64,000 nucleotides of DNA from positions 248,001 through 312,000 of the forward strand of contig NZ_VAUP01000028.1 in assembly GCF_005871085.1 (NCBI RefSeq). The letters are read 5' to 3'. The DNA is from Xanthobacter autotrophicus. Lineage in GTDB: Bacteria > Pseudomonadota > Alphaproteobacteria > Rhizobiales > Xanthobacteraceae. Positions 18,226 through 28,585 of the stretch are shown here, piece after piece (positions within the stretch are counted from its first letter, which is position 1; every line of letters starts with the position of its first letter). Both the position numbers and the translations under genes were made by a program. The notes beneath the pieces are model-generated. The model worked only from the letters and a program-made list of their open reading frames with translations, searched no databases and had not been told where the DNA came from.

Positions 18226-19666
18226 TGTGTGGTGGCGAGGGCCGCTCGCCGTTGGCCGCGTGATCTGGCGTGTTCCCATGACATTCCTCGCCCACCTCGC
18301 GCGGCTGGTGCGCACCACGGCGTTCAAGCTTTTGGCCGCCTATCTGCTGGTGTTCGCGGTGTTCGCGGTGTCGGTCATCGTCTACACCGCGTGGCACACG
18401 CGCGAGTTGATCCAGGGGCAGGTGGCGGAAGACCTCGACCGGGAGGTGCGTTTCCTTGCCGAGCAATATCGTATCGGCGGTATCCAGCGGGTCGTCTACG
18501 TCATCGACCGCAGGACGCGCCGGCCAGGCTCCTCCATCTACATGATCACCAATTTCCAGGGCGAGGTGCTGGCCACCAACGTCTCTGACCTGCCCATCGG
18601 CCTCCTCGACAAGGAGGGCACCCGTTTCACCACCTACAACCGCCCCGACGATGCCGGCCTGAAGAGCCATGTGGCCTTCGTGCAGGCGCTGATTCTGCCT
18701 GGCGGCTACCGCCTGCTCGTCGGCCGCGACATCGAGGAGCGCGACACCCTGCGCGACCTCGTGGCCCGCCCGGCGCAATGGGCGGTGCTGCTCATCGTGG
18801 TGCTGGGCCTGGCCGGCGGCGTGTTCGTGACGCGGCGGGTTTTGAAGCGCATCGATTCCATGACCGCCACCGCCGAGACGATCATGGCCGGCAACCTCTC
18901 CGGCCGCCTCGCCATGACCGGCACGCAGGACGAGTTCGACCGGCTGGCCCATTCGCTGAACGCCATGCTGGACCGCATCGAGGGCCTGATGCAGGGCCTC
19001 AAGGAGGTCTCCGACAACATTGCCCATGATCTGAAGACCCCGCTCACCCGCCTGCGCAACCGTTCGGAGGAGGCGCTGCGCAGTGCCCGGACGGAAGATG
19101 ACTGGCGCGCGGCTCTGGAAGACACCATCGAGGAGAGCGATGGCCTCATCCGCACCTTCGACGCCTTGCTCATGATCGCCCGCGCCGAGGCCGGCCAAGC
19201 TCGAGCCATCATGAGCGACCTCGACCTTGGCGAGATCGCCGAGAGTGTCTCCGAGCTTTACGAGCCGCTGGCCGACGAGCAGGGCCTCGACCTCGTGGTC
19301 TCGGTGATGCCGGTTCCGATCCATGGGGTGAAGGAACTTTTGGCGCAGGCGGTGTCCAACCTCATCGACAACGCCATCAAATATGGCCGTCCACTGGACG
19401 GGAGCAGGGGGCGCATCGCCGTCACCCTCGCGCGGGCGGGCGGGGAGGCGGTGCTCACCGTCGCCGACACCGGGCCCGGCATTCCGGAGGTGGACCGCGA
19501 GCGGGTGGTGGAGCGCTTCGTGCGGCTGGAGGCAAGCCGCACACGTCCCGGCTCCGGACTCGGCCTCGCGCTGGTGGGGGCTGTGGCGCGCCTGCATGGT
19601 GGCAACCTGAGCTTCACCGATGGTGCGCCGGGGCTGGTCGCAACGCTCCGTTTGCCGGCGAAATGA
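18215..19666 (+). CDS. Membrane sensor histidine kinase, partner of the upstream regulator
   Basis: A 483-residue kinase. Two membrane segments (about 36-60 and 188-208) flank a periplasmic domain of about 125 residues. A HAMP segment, the H-box NIAHDLKTPLTRLRNR, the N-box VSNLIDNAIKYG, the G1 box VADTGPGIP and the G2 box GSGLGLALV follow. The GTG at 18215 overlaps the regulator gene by 11 bases; an ATG at 18278 is an alternative that keeps the first membrane segment. The periplasmic domain has no motif I recognise, so the signal is unknown. It lies between an HtrA protease and glnE. Confidence 0.93.
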   Translation: MPRDVWWRGPLAVGRVIWRVPMTFLAHLARLVRTTAFKLLAAYLLVFAVFAVSVIVYTAWHTRELIQGQVAEDLDREVRFLAEQYRIGGIQRVVYVIDRRTRRPGSSIYMITNFQGEVLATNVSDLPIGLLDKEGTRFTTYNRPDDAGLKSHVAFVQALILPGGYRLLVGRDIEERDTLRDLVARPAQWAVLLIVVLGLAGGVFVTRRVLKRIDSMTATAETIMAGNLSGRLAMTGTQDEFDRLAHSLNAMLDRIEGLMQGLKEVSDNIAHDLKTPLTRLRNRSEEALRSARTEDDWRAALEDTIEESDGLIRTFDALLMIARAEAGQARAIMSDLDLGEIAESVSELYEPLADEQGLDLVVSVMPVPIHGVKELLAQAVSNLIDNAIKYGRPLDGSRGRIAVTLARAGGEAVLTVADTGPGIPEVDRERVVERFVRLEASRTRPGSGLGLALVGAVARLHGGNLSFTDGAPGLVATLRLPAK

Positions 19667-19763
19667 CAGCGCGCCACAGCACGCCGGGGCGCTACCGGCC
19701 TTAAGGCGTTCGCAGGTGCGATAATTTGCTGTTTACCATGCAGCTTTCGACCGCTCCCGAGCG

Positions 19764-22700
19764 TTGCAATTGTCGAAGAGGGCTTGCCTAACGCAAGGTC
19801 CTAATGCTTTTGATGAAATCATGCGCGGGCCCCTCGAACCGGATTCGGCCGACCGGCCATCTCTTGCCGTCCTGATGCGGGAAGCTCCCGTCCTCGGCGA
19901 TCGGGAGACGGCAAAGATTAAGCTTTCCCAGGCCACGGAGAGTTTGCCCGCAGCGGATCGGGCAGTGCTCGACGGGCTGTTTTCACGCGCCCCCATGGCG
20001 CGCGACGTGTGCCTCGGCATGGCCGAGGGCTCGCCCTTCCTGCTCGATCTGGTGCGCGCGGAGCCGGCCCGGCTGCTGCGGGTGCTGTCGGGGGATCCCC
20101 GCGCCCACCTTGCCACCCTTATTGCCGGTTGCGCGGCCGTCGCTGCCACCGGCAGCGAGGCTGAAGTGATGCGCGCGCTGCGTCGCATGCGCAGCGAGGC
20201 GGCGCTGCTGATCGCCCTCGCGGACATGGGCGGCGCCTTCGACCTGATCACGGTGACGGCTGCGTTGACCGATGTGGCGGACGCGGCGGTGCGCACGGCC
20301 CTCGACTTCCTGCTGGGCGAAGCGGCGCGCGCCGGCCGCCTCAATCCGCCCGATCCCGCCGATCCGGCCTTCGGCTGCGGCCTCGCGGTGATCGCCATGG
20401 GCAAGCATGGCGCGCGCGAACTCAATTATTCCAGCGATGTCGATCTCGTGGTGGTGTTCGACCGAGAGAAGGCGCCGCTGGGCGAGGAGGTGTCCGCCGC
20501 CCCCGTCTTTGTGAAGATCACGCAGGGCCTCGTGCGCCTGCTTCAGGAGCGCACGGCGGACGGCTACGTGCTGCGGGTGGACCTGCGCCTGCGGCCCGAT
20601 CCGGGCTCCACCGCGGTGGCCCTCTCCACGACCGCGGCCCTCGACTATTACGAGCGCGAGGGCGCCACCTGGGAGCGCGCCGCCTATATCAAGGCCCGCC
20701 CGGTGGCCGGCGACATGGTGGTGGGGCGGATTTTCCTTGGCGACCTGTCCCCCTTCGTCTGGCGGCGCGGGCTGGATTTCCAGGCCATCGCCGACGTGCA
20801 CGCCATGAAGCGGGAGATCCACGCCTTCCGGGGCCACGACGTGGTGGCAGTGGAAGGGCACAATGTGAAACTCGGGCGTGGCGGCATTCGCGAGGTGGAA
20901 TTCTTCGTCCAGACCCAGCAGCTCATCGCCGGGGGGCGCGACCCGCTGCTGCGCAACTCCCGGACGCTCGAAGCGCTCGATGCCCTGACCGCGCACCGCT
21001 GGATCGAGCCGGATGTCCGCGACGTGCTGGCAGAGGCCTATGTGTTCCTGCGCCGGGTGGAGCACCGCATCCAGATGGTGGCGGACGCCCAGACCCATTC
21101 CCTACCCGAGAGCCGCGCCGCCATGGAGGGCTTCGCACGCTTCATGGGTTATGCCGACCGCGACGCCTTCGCAGCGGCGCTGGTGACGCGCCTCCAGGCG
21201 GTGCAGACCCATTATGCCAATCTGTTCGAGGACGTGGCGCCCCCCGCCGTGCTTGACGCGGACCTCGTCTTCCCGCCGGACGAGAACGACCGGAAGACGT
21301 TGGCGGCCCTCTCCCGCCTCGGCTTTCGCGATCCGGCGGCGGCCAGCGGCATGGTCCGGCGCTGGCTGTCCGGCGGGCCGCGCGCGCTGCGGGGCGAGAC
21401 CGCGCGGGCACATCTTGCCCGCATTGTCCCGCTGATGCTGGAGGCGCTGGCCCGGGGCGGCGATCCCGACGGGGCGCTGGCCGCCGCCGACCGATTCCTG
21501 AGCGACCTGCCCGGCCCGCAACTCCTGACCGCCCTCGACCGGCATCCGGATCTCGTGCGGCTTCTGGCCACCATCCTCACCGCCGCGCCGCGCCTGGGCG
21601 AGACGCTGGCGCGCCGGCCCTCCCTCACCGATGCGCTGCTCGATCCCGCCTTCTTCGACGTGCTGCCGGACGAGGCGAGCCTGTCCGCCCATCTGGATCA
21701 CCTGCTCGACACCGCGGACACCGACGAGGAGCAGTTCGACCGCGCCCGCCGGTTCCGGCAGGAACAGCATGTGCTCATCGGCGTACGCATCGCCTCCGGC
21801 ACGCTGGAGGCGGCGCGGGCGGGCGAAGCCTATGCGACGCTGGCCGAGGTGATCATTCGCGCCCTGCACCGCCGGGTCTGGACCCGCTTCAATGAGGCCC
21901 ACGGCACCATCGGCGGCGCGCAGACGGCGGTGCTCGCCATGGGCAAGCTGGGCGGGCGGGAGATGACGGCGGGGTCCGATCTCGACCTCATCGTGCTCTA
22001 TGATTTCGACCCTGACGCCGATCCCACCTCCGACGGCCCGCGCCCGCTCACCGGCGCGCAATATTTCGCCCGCTTCACCCAGCGCCTCGTCACCGCGCTG
22101 ACCTCCCTCACCAATGCCGGCAAGCTCTACGACGTGGACCTGCGGCTGCGCCCCTCAGGCCGCTCCGGCCCGGTGGCGACGCGCCTTGCCTCCTTCGCCA
22201 CCTACCAGCGGGAGGAGGCCTGGACCTGGGAGCACATGGCGCTGACCCGCGCCCGCGTGATTGCGGCCGAGTCCGCGTTCGGAGCGAAGGTGCGGGAGGT
22301 GATTTGCGCTGTCATGGGACATCCACGCGATCCACGCCGGCTCGCGGGCGACATTCTCGACATGCGCCGCGCCATCGCTGCCGAGAAGGGCGAGGATGAC
22401 AAGTGGAACCTGAAGCACGCCGCCGGCGGCCAGGTGGATGTGGAGTTCCTCGCCCAGTACCTGGTGCTCGCCCACGCCCATGCGCATCCCGAAATCGTGG
22501 ATACGGCTACCGCCCGCGTGCTCGCCACCGCCGCGCGGCTTGGGCTGCTGGAGCCCGAAGATGCGCATGTGTTGCAGCGCGCCTGCCGGCTCTACCAGAA
22601 CCTCACACAGGTGCTGCGGCTGGCGGTGGACGCCCATATCGTGCCGACGGATGCGAGCCCGGCGCTCCGGGCGCTTCTGGCCCGCGCCGGCGAGATGCCG

Positions 22701-22790
22701 GACTTCGCCACTCTGGATGCCGACCTTGCTGACACCCAGGCCAAGGTCCGCGCCATCTTCGAGCGCATGCTGGAGCTGGCGGCCGAGTGA
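19764..22790 (+). CDS. glnE: Bifunctional glutamine synthetase adenylyltransferase/deadenylase
   Basis: A 1008-residue enzyme that adenylylates glutamine synthetase to switch it off and removes AMP to switch it on, under PII control. Two nucleotidyltransferase domains are visible: GKHGARELNYSSDVDLVVVF near 213 and GKLGGREMTAGSDLDLIVLY near 726. Each is followed by a helical domain. The frame opens at a TTG at 19764, but the ATG at 19821 is an equally possible start because no clear ribosome binding site decides it. The gene converges on pepN with a 9-base-stem hairpin between them. Confidence 0.95.
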   Translation: MQLSKRACLTQGPNAFDEIMRGPLEPDSADRPSLAVLMREAPVLGDRETAKIKLSQATESLPAADRAVLDGLFSRAPMARDVCLGMAEGSPFLLDLVRAEPARLLRVLSGDPRAHLATLIAGCAAVAATGSEAEVMRALRRMRSEAALLIALADMGGAFDLITVTAALTDVADAAVRTALDFLLGEAARAGRLNPPDPADPAFGCGLAVIAMGKHGARELNYSSDVDLVVVFDREKAPLGEEVSAAPVFVKITQGLVRLLQERTADGYVLRVDLRLRPDPGSTAVALSTTAALDYYEREGATWERAAYIKARPVAGDMVVGRIFLGDLSPFVWRRGLDFQAIADVHAMKREIHAFRGHDVVAVEGHNVKLGRGGIREVEFFVQTQQLIAGGRDPLLRNSRTLEALDALTAHRWIEPDVRDVLAEAYVFLRRVEHRIQMVADAQTHSLPESRAAMEGFARFMGYADRDAFAAALVTRLQAVQTHYANLFEDVAPPAVLDADLVFPPDENDRKTLAALSRLGFRDPAAASGMVRRWLSGGPRALRGETARAHLARIVPLMLEALARGGDPDGALAAADRFLSDLPGPQLLTALDRHPDLVRLLATILTAAPRLGETLARRPSLTDALLDPAFFDVLPDEASLSAHLDHLLDTADTDEEQFDRARRFRQEQHVLIGVRIASGTLEAARAGEAYATLAEVIIRALHRRVWTRFNEAHGTIGGAQTAVLAMGKLGGREMTAGSDLDLIVLYDFDPDADPTSDGPRPLTGAQYFARFTQRLVTALTSLTNAGKLYDVDLRLRPSGRSGPVATRLASFATYQREEAWTWEHMALTRARVIAAESAFGAKVREVICAVMGHPRDPRRLAGDILDMRRAIAAEKGEDDKWNLKHAAGGQVDVEFLAQYLVLAHAHAHPEIVDTATARVLATAARLGLLEPEDAHVLQRACRLYQNLTQVLRLAVDAHIVPTDASPALRALLARAGEMPDFATLDADLADTQAKVRAIFERMLELAAE

Positions 22791-22801
22791 GGACGGTTTA
22801 G

Positions 22802-22827
22802 GGAGCCGGGGTTATGGTCCCGGCTCC
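22802..22827. terminator. Hairpin between convergent glnE and pepN
   Basis: GGAGCCGGG (22802-22810) pairs perfectly with CCCGGCTCC (22819-22827) across an 8-base loop. The T-tract is weak (TGTTC), but the site between two stop codons suggests a shared terminator. Confidence 0.6.
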
Positions 22828-22843
22828 TGTTCACGATCCCAAC

Positions 22844-25474
22844 TCAGCCCAGCGAGCGGGTGGCGATGTCGGCGACATCCGCCGATAGGCCGGGGGTCTG
22901 CGCCACGCGGCGCAGGGCGGCCTCGGCGCTGGCGCGCCGCACCGGCTCCAGCTGGCGAAACGTCTTGAACGACGCCAGCAGCCGCGCCGCCACCTGCGGG
23001 TTCTTGCCGTCGAGGCTGAGCACCGTGTCGGCGACGAAGGCGTGCCCCGCCCCGTCCGCCCGGTTGAACTGGGTGGGGTTGGCGGCGGCGAAGGCACCGA
23101 TAAGGGAGCGTACCCGGTTGGGGTTGGAAAGCGAGAAGGCCGGATGCAGCATCAGGCCCTTCACCCGGTCCAGCGTCCCCTCGGACGGGATCTGCGCCTG
23201 CAGCACGAACCACTTGTCGATGACGAGGGCATCGCTCTCGAAGCGGCGATAGAAGGCGTCGAGGGCGGCTTCGCGCTCCGGCACGTCGTGCTGGGCCAGC
23301 ACGGCGAGGGCGGAGGAGCGGTCGGTCATGTTGTCCGCCGCCTCGAACTGGGCCTTGGCGCGGGCGATGCCTTCGGGCGCGCCGGTGACCGCCAGATAGT
23401 CGAGGGCAAGGTTGCGCAGCGCCCGCAGCCCGGCCGAGCCTGCATCCGGTGAGAAGGCACCTGCGGACGCAGTGCTCTCGTAAACGCGGGCGAAGTCGGC
23501 GGCGAGGGCGGTGCCCACCGCGATCCGCAGCGCCTTGCGGGCGGCATAGACGGCGTCGGGATTGACATCGCTGCCCAGCTCGCGCGCCACCTCGCTCTCG
23601 CCGGGAAGGGCGAGGGCCTGCGCCTTGAAGGCGGCATCAAGCGCCGTATCGGCCACCACCGCACCGGCAGCGGTGATGAGAGCGTCGGGCGCCGGCAGGG
23701 TGCCGGTGCGGGCGCCGGTCTTCAGCAGCTCAAGGGCGATGCGCTGGAGCGAATCGAAGCGGTTGAACGGGTCGCCGTCATGGGCGGCAAGAAACACCCG
23801 GTCCGCCTCGGTGAGGTCGCTGACAAGGTTCACGGGGGCGGAAAAGCCCCGGTTGAGGGAGGGCACGGGCCGCGCCTCAAGGCCGGTGAAGAGGAAGCTC
23901 TGGGCGGCCTCCTTCACCTCGATCACGCCGTGCTCCACCGGCGTGTTGCCGAGCGTCAGCGGCAGGTCGCGCCCGTCCGGCCCCACGAGGCCGAGGGCCA
24001 GCGGGATCAGCATGGGCTTCTTCTCGGCCTGGCCCGGCGTGGGCGGCACCGACTGCTTCACATCGAGGCGGAAGGTGCCGGCTTCCTTGTCATAGCTGCC
24101 GCTCACGTTCAGCAGCGGCGTGCCCGACTGGGCATACCATAGGGCGAACTGGGTGAGGTCGCGGCCGGTGGCGTCGGCGAAGGACGCGACGAAATCCTCG
24201 ATGGTGGCCGCGTCCCCGTCATGGCGCTCGAAATAGAGGTCCATGCCCTTTCGAAATCCCTCCTCGCCCAGGAGGGTTTTGAGCATGCGCACCACCTCCG
24301 CGCCCTTCTCATAGACGGTCGCGGTGTAGAAGTTATTGATCTCGCGATAGGTTTCCGGCCGGACCGGGTGGGCGAGGGGGCCGGAATCCTCGGTGAACTG
24401 GGCCGCCTTGAGCATGCGCACGTCGGCGATGCGCTTCACCGGGCGCGAGCGCTGGTCGGAGGAGAATTCCTGGTCGCGGAAGACGGTGAGGCCTTCCTTC
24501 AGGCACAGCTGGAACCAGTCGCGGCAGGTGATGCGGTTGCCGGTCCAGTTGTGGAAATATTCGTGGGCGATGACTCCCTCGATGCCGGAATAATCGGCGT
24601 CGGTGGCGGTCTCGGGGGTGGCGAGGACGTATTTGTCGTTGAAGACGTTGAGGCCCTTGTTCTCCATGGCCCCCATGTTGAAGTCGGAGACGGCCACGAT
24701 GTTGAATACGTCGAGGTCGTACTCGCGGCCGAAGGCCTCCTCGTCCCAGCGCATGGAGCGCTTCAGCGCGTCCATGGCGTAGCCGGCGCGGGCCTCCTTG
24801 CCCTCTTCCACATAGATGCCCAGCTCCACCTTGCGGCCCGAGGCGGTGGTGAAGCTGTCGGCCACCTTGGCGAGCTTGCCGCCCACCAGAGCGAACAGAT
24901 AGGACGGCTTCGGCCACGGATCATGCCAGATGGCGAAATGGCGGGCGGTGCCGGGGATGTCGCCGCTGTCCACCAGATTGCCGTTGCCGAGCAGGATCGG
25001 CGCCTCCGCCTTGTCCGCCTCGATGCGGGTGGTGAAAACCGAGAGCACGTCCGGCCGGTCGGGATAATAGGTGATGCGGCGGAAGCCCTCGGGCTCGCAC
25101 TGGGTGCAGTAATTGCCGGAGGTGCGGTAGAGGCCCATGAGCTGGGTGTTGGCGGTGGGGTCCACCAGCGTCTCCACCTCCAGCACGAAGGCGTCGGCCG
25201 GCGGATGGGCAAGGGTGAGGCGCGCGGGGCTCGCCTCGAAGCTGGAGCCGGCCAGCGGCTTGCCGTCGATGGCGAGGCGCACCAGGGTCAGGCCGTCCCC
25301 CTCCAGAACCACTGGCGCGCCCGTGGTTCCTTCCGGGTTGCGGCGCAGCGCGAGGCGGGCGGTGACGCGGCTCTGGGAGGGATGGAGCGCGAAGTCCAGC
25401 TCCACCTTGTCCACCAGCCAGTCCGGCGGGCGGTAGTCGGCGAGGTGGATGGCTTTGGGCTCGGCATCACGCAT
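22844..25474 (-). CDS. pepN: Aminopeptidase N (M1 zinc metallopeptidase)
   Basis: An 876-residue cytosolic aminopeptidase that trims N-terminal residues from peptides. The substrate-anchoring GAMEN motif is near 265 and the zinc motif HEYFH is near 302, with the third ligand Glu in LKEGLTVFRDQEF. Length and the C-terminal helical domain fit the Escherichia coli-type PepN. The ATG at 25474 is chosen because GAGGAG lies 7 bases upstream; the frame is open for 15 more codons without support. Confidence 0.95.
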   Translation of the reverse strand: MRDAEPKAIHLADYRPPDWLVDKVELDFALHPSQSRVTARLALRRNPEGTTGAPVVLEGDGLTLVRLAIDGKPLAGSSFEASPARLTLAHPPADAFVLEVETLVDPTANTQLMGLYRTSGNYCTQCEPEGFRRITYYPDRPDVLSVFTTRIEADKAEAPILLGNGNLVDSGDIPGTARHFAIWHDPWPKPSYLFALVGGKLAKVADSFTTASGRKVELGIYVEEGKEARAGYAMDALKRSMRWDEEAFGREYDLDVFNIVAVSDFNMGAMENKGLNVFNDKYVLATPETATDADYSGIEGVIAHEYFHNWTGNRITCRDWFQLCLKEGLTVFRDQEFSSDQRSRPVKRIADVRMLKAAQFTEDSGPLAHPVRPETYREINNFYTATVYEKGAEVVRMLKTLLGEEGFRKGMDLYFERHDGDAATIEDFVASFADATGRDLTQFALWYAQSGTPLLNVSGSYDKEAGTFRLDVKQSVPPTPGQAEKKPMLIPLALGLVGPDGRDLPLTLGNTPVEHGVIEVKEAAQSFLFTGLEARPVPSLNRGFSAPVNLVSDLTEADRVFLAAHDGDPFNRFDSLQRIALELLKTGARTGTLPAPDALITAAGAVVADTALDAAFKAQALALPGESEVARELGSDVNPDAVYAARKALRIAVGTALAADFARVYESTASAGAFSPDAGSAGLRALRNLALDYLAVTGAPEGIARAKAQFEAADNMTDRSSALAVLAQHDVPEREAALDAFYRRFESDALVIDKWFVLQAQIPSEGTLDRVKGLMLHPAFSLSNPNRVRSLIGAFAAANPTQFNRADGAGHAFVADTVLSLDGKNPQVAARLLASFKTFRQLEPVRRASAEAALRRVAQTPGLSADVADIATRSLG

Positions 25475-25912
25475 GGAGGACTCCTCGGGCGACGCCGCGG
25501 GCGCTGCGGCCTGACGCACGCTCCGTTCAGGCGGAGCGTACGCGACCTCGACAGAGACGGCCCTTCCCGTCCGGACTCTTCAGTCCAGGCAGAGCCGGCT
25601 CGATCACGCGGCGCAGGGGCGCATTCAATCGGCGGGGGAGAGTAAAGCCCCCGGACCCGCGAGGGAAGGCGGTGAAGCGGCGGCGGCCCTGAATACCGAT
25701 GCGAACATAGTGCGAGCCCCTTGATACCGGGCGGCGGCACCCGGCTCCCGGCCCGCCGTACCGTCATCCGCACCGGTCGGGCAGGGGCCCTGATTGACCC
25801 GGAATCCGACCCACACTGTTGCGCGAAAAGCCTCTTATTCAGAGGGAGTTGCATCCCAGTTGACGGACTATCGCAACGGGACCCCGCCCGTTGTGAACCG
25901 ATGGAGATCAAG
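25475..25912. other. Intergenic region between divergent pepN and a small exported-protein gene
   Basis: This region of about 440 bases holds no gene I can support and no tRNA. A weak inverted repeat, CGGGGG / CCCCCG, lies at 25633-25653. Both flanking genes read outward, so promoters for both should be here; I see no clear consensus element. Confidence 0.5.
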
Positions 25913-26215
25913 ATGCGCCATCACACCACTGGAGCCATCGCTCTCGCCACCACCGTCGCCGCCGCCATCGCCCTCTCCGCAGGCGTTGCCATGGGGGCCG
26001 ACGAGCCCTCCCGCGCACAGGCGGACGCGGAAGCCGATGCCGGCACCTATTACACCCTGCCCGCCATGCGGTACCGGGAACTCGGCTATGCCCGGGGTGT
26101 CGAACTGCGCGAGGATCCGTTCACCCCGATGCAGGTGATCGTGGTCGAGCCTGCCCCCCGGCGGATCGATCAGCAATTCATCGACCAGGGCGATCGCGGC
26201 CTCGGCAACGAATAG
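25913..26215 (+). CDS. Small exported hypothetical protein (100 aa)
   Basis: A 100-residue protein with an N-terminal signal peptide (basic start MRHHTTG, hydrophobic ALATTVAAAIALSAGVA, then MGADE). The mature part is about 70 residues, acidic, with YYTLPAMRYRELGYARGVEL and PMQVIVVEPAPRR segments. The ATG at 25913 is preferred over 25901 because GGAG lies just upstream of it. I do not recognise a family. It probably acts in the periplasm. The gene converges on hisG. Confidence 0.65.
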   Translation: MRHHTTGAIALATTVAAAIALSAGVAMGADEPSRAQADAEADAGTYYTLPAMRYRELGYARGVELREDPFTPMQVIVVEPAPRRIDQQFIDQGDRGLGNE

Positions 26216-26260
26216 CGGTCCGCACCGTCGGCGCAGCGGGGTGCCGGCGGTGTCACGGTT

Positions 26261-27235
26261 TCAGCCAAGCCGTGCTTCCAGGGCCTCGAAAAGGGGATTG
26301 TCCGCGGCGAACACATATTCAATGGGACCGACCGTCACCATGCTCGCCCCCTGCTCGCGCAGGAAGGTGGCGAGCCGGTGCAGTGTGTCCGGCGGACAAT
26401 GCAGGGTCAGCATGCCCGAGGACGTGGGGCCACCGAACGGGGCGACGCAGCGATAGCGGGCCACCGCCTGTTCCACCAGGGAGGCGTCGCAGCTGGCGAA
26501 GCGGGTGCGCACCTCGCGCATGGTCCGCGCGCGCTTTTCGGCTCCCAGCCGGTCGAACATCGCCTGCGCCGCCGAAAGCGCGCTGCCGCTCCAGTTGGCG
26601 GTGAGCGAGGCCACGAGATTGGCTTCCGACTTCAGGATGATCCCGTCGTCCACCACCTTCAGGGCGTTGGCGGCCAGCGTCGCGCCGGTGGTGGTGATGT
26701 CCACGATCAGCTCGGCCGAACCGGAGGCGGGCGTGCCTTCGGTCGCGCCCGCGCTTTCGACGATGCGGTAATCCACAATGCCGTAGCGGGCGAAGAAGCC
26801 GCGGGTCAGGTTGACATATTTGGTGGCGACGCGGATGCGGCGGCCGGTGCGGCCATGGAAGTGGCTCGCCACGTCGTCGAGATCGTCCATGGTGCGCACG
26901 TCGATCCAGGCCTGTGGCACCGCCACCACCACGTTGGCGTGGCCGAAGCCGAGCTTTTCCAGCAGCGCGACGCGGCTGTCCGCCTCCAGAATGTTCTCGC
27001 GTACCAGGTCCTCGCCGGTCACCCCGATATGGGCCGAGCCGGAGGCCAGGGCCGCCGCAATCTCGGAGGCGGAGAGATAGGCCACCTCCACATTGTCCAC
27101 GCCGCCGAGGGTGCCGCGATAGTCGCGGGCGCCGCGCGCTTGCGTAAGCGGCATGCCGGCGCGGGAGAAGAAGGCGTGGACATTCTCCTGGAGCCGGCCC
27201 TTGGAGGGTACGGCGAGAATGAGCGGGCTGGTCAT
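26261..27235 (-). CDS. hisG: ATP phosphoribosyltransferase catalytic subunit HisG
   Basis: A 324-residue enzyme for the first step of histidine synthesis, joining ATP and PRPP. The N-terminus [15 protein letters not shown] and the PRPP-loop segment [18 protein letters not shown] are clear. The ATG at 27235 overlaps the hisZ stop by four bases (ATGA). After the catalytic domains (to about 220) there is a further segment of about 100 residues, ending in [18 protein letters not shown] and [17 protein letters not shown]. That tail resembles the extended C-terminus of long-form HisG, although a hisZ gene is present. Confidence 0.94.
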   Translation of the reverse strand: MTSPLILAVPSKGRLQENVHAFFSRAGMPLTQARGARDYRGTLGGVDNVEVAYLSASEIAAALASGSAHIGVTGEDLVRENILEADSRVALLEKLGFGHANVVVAVPQAWIDVRTMDDLDDVASHFHGRTGRRIRVATKYVNLTRGFFARYGIVDYRIVESAGATEGTPASGSAELIVDITTTGATLAANALKVVDDGIILKSEANLVASLTANWSGSALSAAQAMFDRLGAEKRARTMREVRTRFASCDASLVEQAVARYRCVAPFGGPTSSGMLTLHCPPDTLHRLATFLREQGASMVTVGPIEYVFAADNPLFEALEARLG

Positions 27236-28422
27236 CGGGCGCCCTCCACGGCAGCAGGGAAGGGGGCGGAGTCGAGGGGGAGGGCGAGGGCGGCGAGGCG
27301 TTCCACCCATACCGCGAGGCCGACGCCGGGCACGCTGGTCTCGGCGCCGAGGCGCGACAGCAGCTTGTCGTAGCGCCCGCCGGCCACCAGCGGCCCATCG
27401 GTGCGCCCCAAGGTGTCGTGCAGCTCGAACACCATGCCGCTGTAATAGTCGAGCGGCCGCCCGAAGGCGCTGGAGAAGCGCACGTCGGCGAGATTCACCG
27501 CATAGGCGGTGAGGAAGCCGGTGCGCCGGTCGAAGGTATCGAGCGCGGCGGAAAGATCGATGCCCGCGTCCGCCGCCAGCGCCCGCATGCGGGCGGAGGC
27601 CTCGTCCGGCGTGCCGGCGATGGCGAGGTAGCGCGAGAGGATCTCCCCGGTCTCGCCGGAGAGGCCCGCTCCGGCCTCCAGCGAGGACTGCTCCAGGAAG
27701 CGTTCGGCGATCTCGGACACGGTGCGTCCGCCCACGGTGGAGATGCCGGCGATGGACAGAAGATCGGTGATCAGCGCCCGCGCCGCCTCGGGATCGGCGC
27801 CGGTGAGGGCCGCCAGCACGCCAGCATGGGCCGAGGCGCTCTCTTTCGGGCGCTCCTTCTGGCGGCCGAGGTCGGCATCGAGCCGGCTCTGGCCGAAATC
27901 CTTCAGCAAGCGCCGGCGAAGGGCCGGGGCGAGGGGCAGCGCCTCCAGCAGCGCGGCGAACAGGCCCACGTCGCCGAGCCGGATCTCCGGCTGCGGGACG
28001 CCATAGAGCGCGCAGGCGTTGAGGCCGAGGGCGACCATCTCCGCGTCGGCCGCCTCGATGTCGGTGCGGCCGAAGGATTCCACGCCCGCCTGCCGGAACT
28101 CGCCCGATCCCTCTCCGCGGAAGCGGAACACGGGGCCAAGATAGCTCACCCGCGCCGGCAGCGGCATGCGCTCGGCGATGACGGCGCGGGCCACCGGGAT
28201 GGTGATGTCGGGCCGCAGGCACAATTCCCGCCCGTCCGCGTCCGCCGTCAGATACATGCGGCGGCGGATGGATTCCCCCGACAGGTCGAGGAAGGCGTCC
28301 GCCGGATGGAGGATGGGCGGATCGTGGCGCGAGAAGCCGGCCGTCTCGAAGCACGCAATCAGCGCATCTTCGAGGCTTGAGGGATCGCGGGGCGGAAGGG
28401 GCGCGGACGCCGCGGGCAACAT
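27232..28422 (-). CDS. hisZ: ATP phosphoribosyltransferase regulatory subunit HisZ
   Basis: A 396-residue paralogue of histidyl-tRNA synthetase that lacks tRNA charging activity and serves as regulatory partner of HisG. Class II synthetase-like segments are visible: [33 protein letters not shown] (motif 2 region) and [19 protein letters not shown]. The C-terminal anticodon-binding domain of true HisRS is absent, as expected. The gene overlaps hisG by four bases and the two are probably translationally coupled. No adjacent hisS is in the window. Confidence 0.92.
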   Translation of the reverse strand: MLPAASAPLPPRDPSSLEDALIACFETAGFSRHDPPILHPADAFLDLSGESIRRRMYLTADADGRELCLRPDITIPVARAVIAERMPLPARVSYLGPVFRFRGEGSGEFRQAGVESFGRTDIEAADAEMVALGLNACALYGVPQPEIRLGDVGLFAALLEALPLAPALRRRLLKDFGQSRLDADLGRQKERPKESASAHAGVLAALTGADPEAARALITDLLSIAGISTVGGRTVSEIAERFLEQSSLEAGAGLSGETGEILSRYLAIAGTPDEASARMRALAADAGIDLSAALDTFDRRTGFLTAYAVNLADVRFSSAFGRPLDYYSGMVFELHDTLGRTDGPLVAGGRYDKLLSRLGAETSVPGVGLAVWVERLAALALPLDSAPFPAAVEGAR

Positions 28423-28585
28423 GAGCAGTGTTTTCCTGAGATTTCTGGCCGGCTTCTACCAAAGGGCGGGCGCCGGGGCCACCCCGGCGGGGAACCAAGC
28501 GCGGCGGCATCCGCGTTCGGGCGGGCATGGGTAGGCCGGTTCCGGATCGGTATAAGGTGTGCCGAGGGAATCAGCGGAGGCGGCC

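Noticed and set aside
25540-25640. Possible tRNA-like fold upstream of pepN
   Set aside because: Several short inverted repeats are present, but no cloverleaf with a T-loop GGTTCRA or an acceptor stem could be drawn.
26261-28528. A single open frame of 755 codons covering hisG and the region antisense-free upstream
   Set aside because: The hisG frame stays open upstream through hisZ, but hisZ is read in another frame with clear homology, so hisG starts at 27235.
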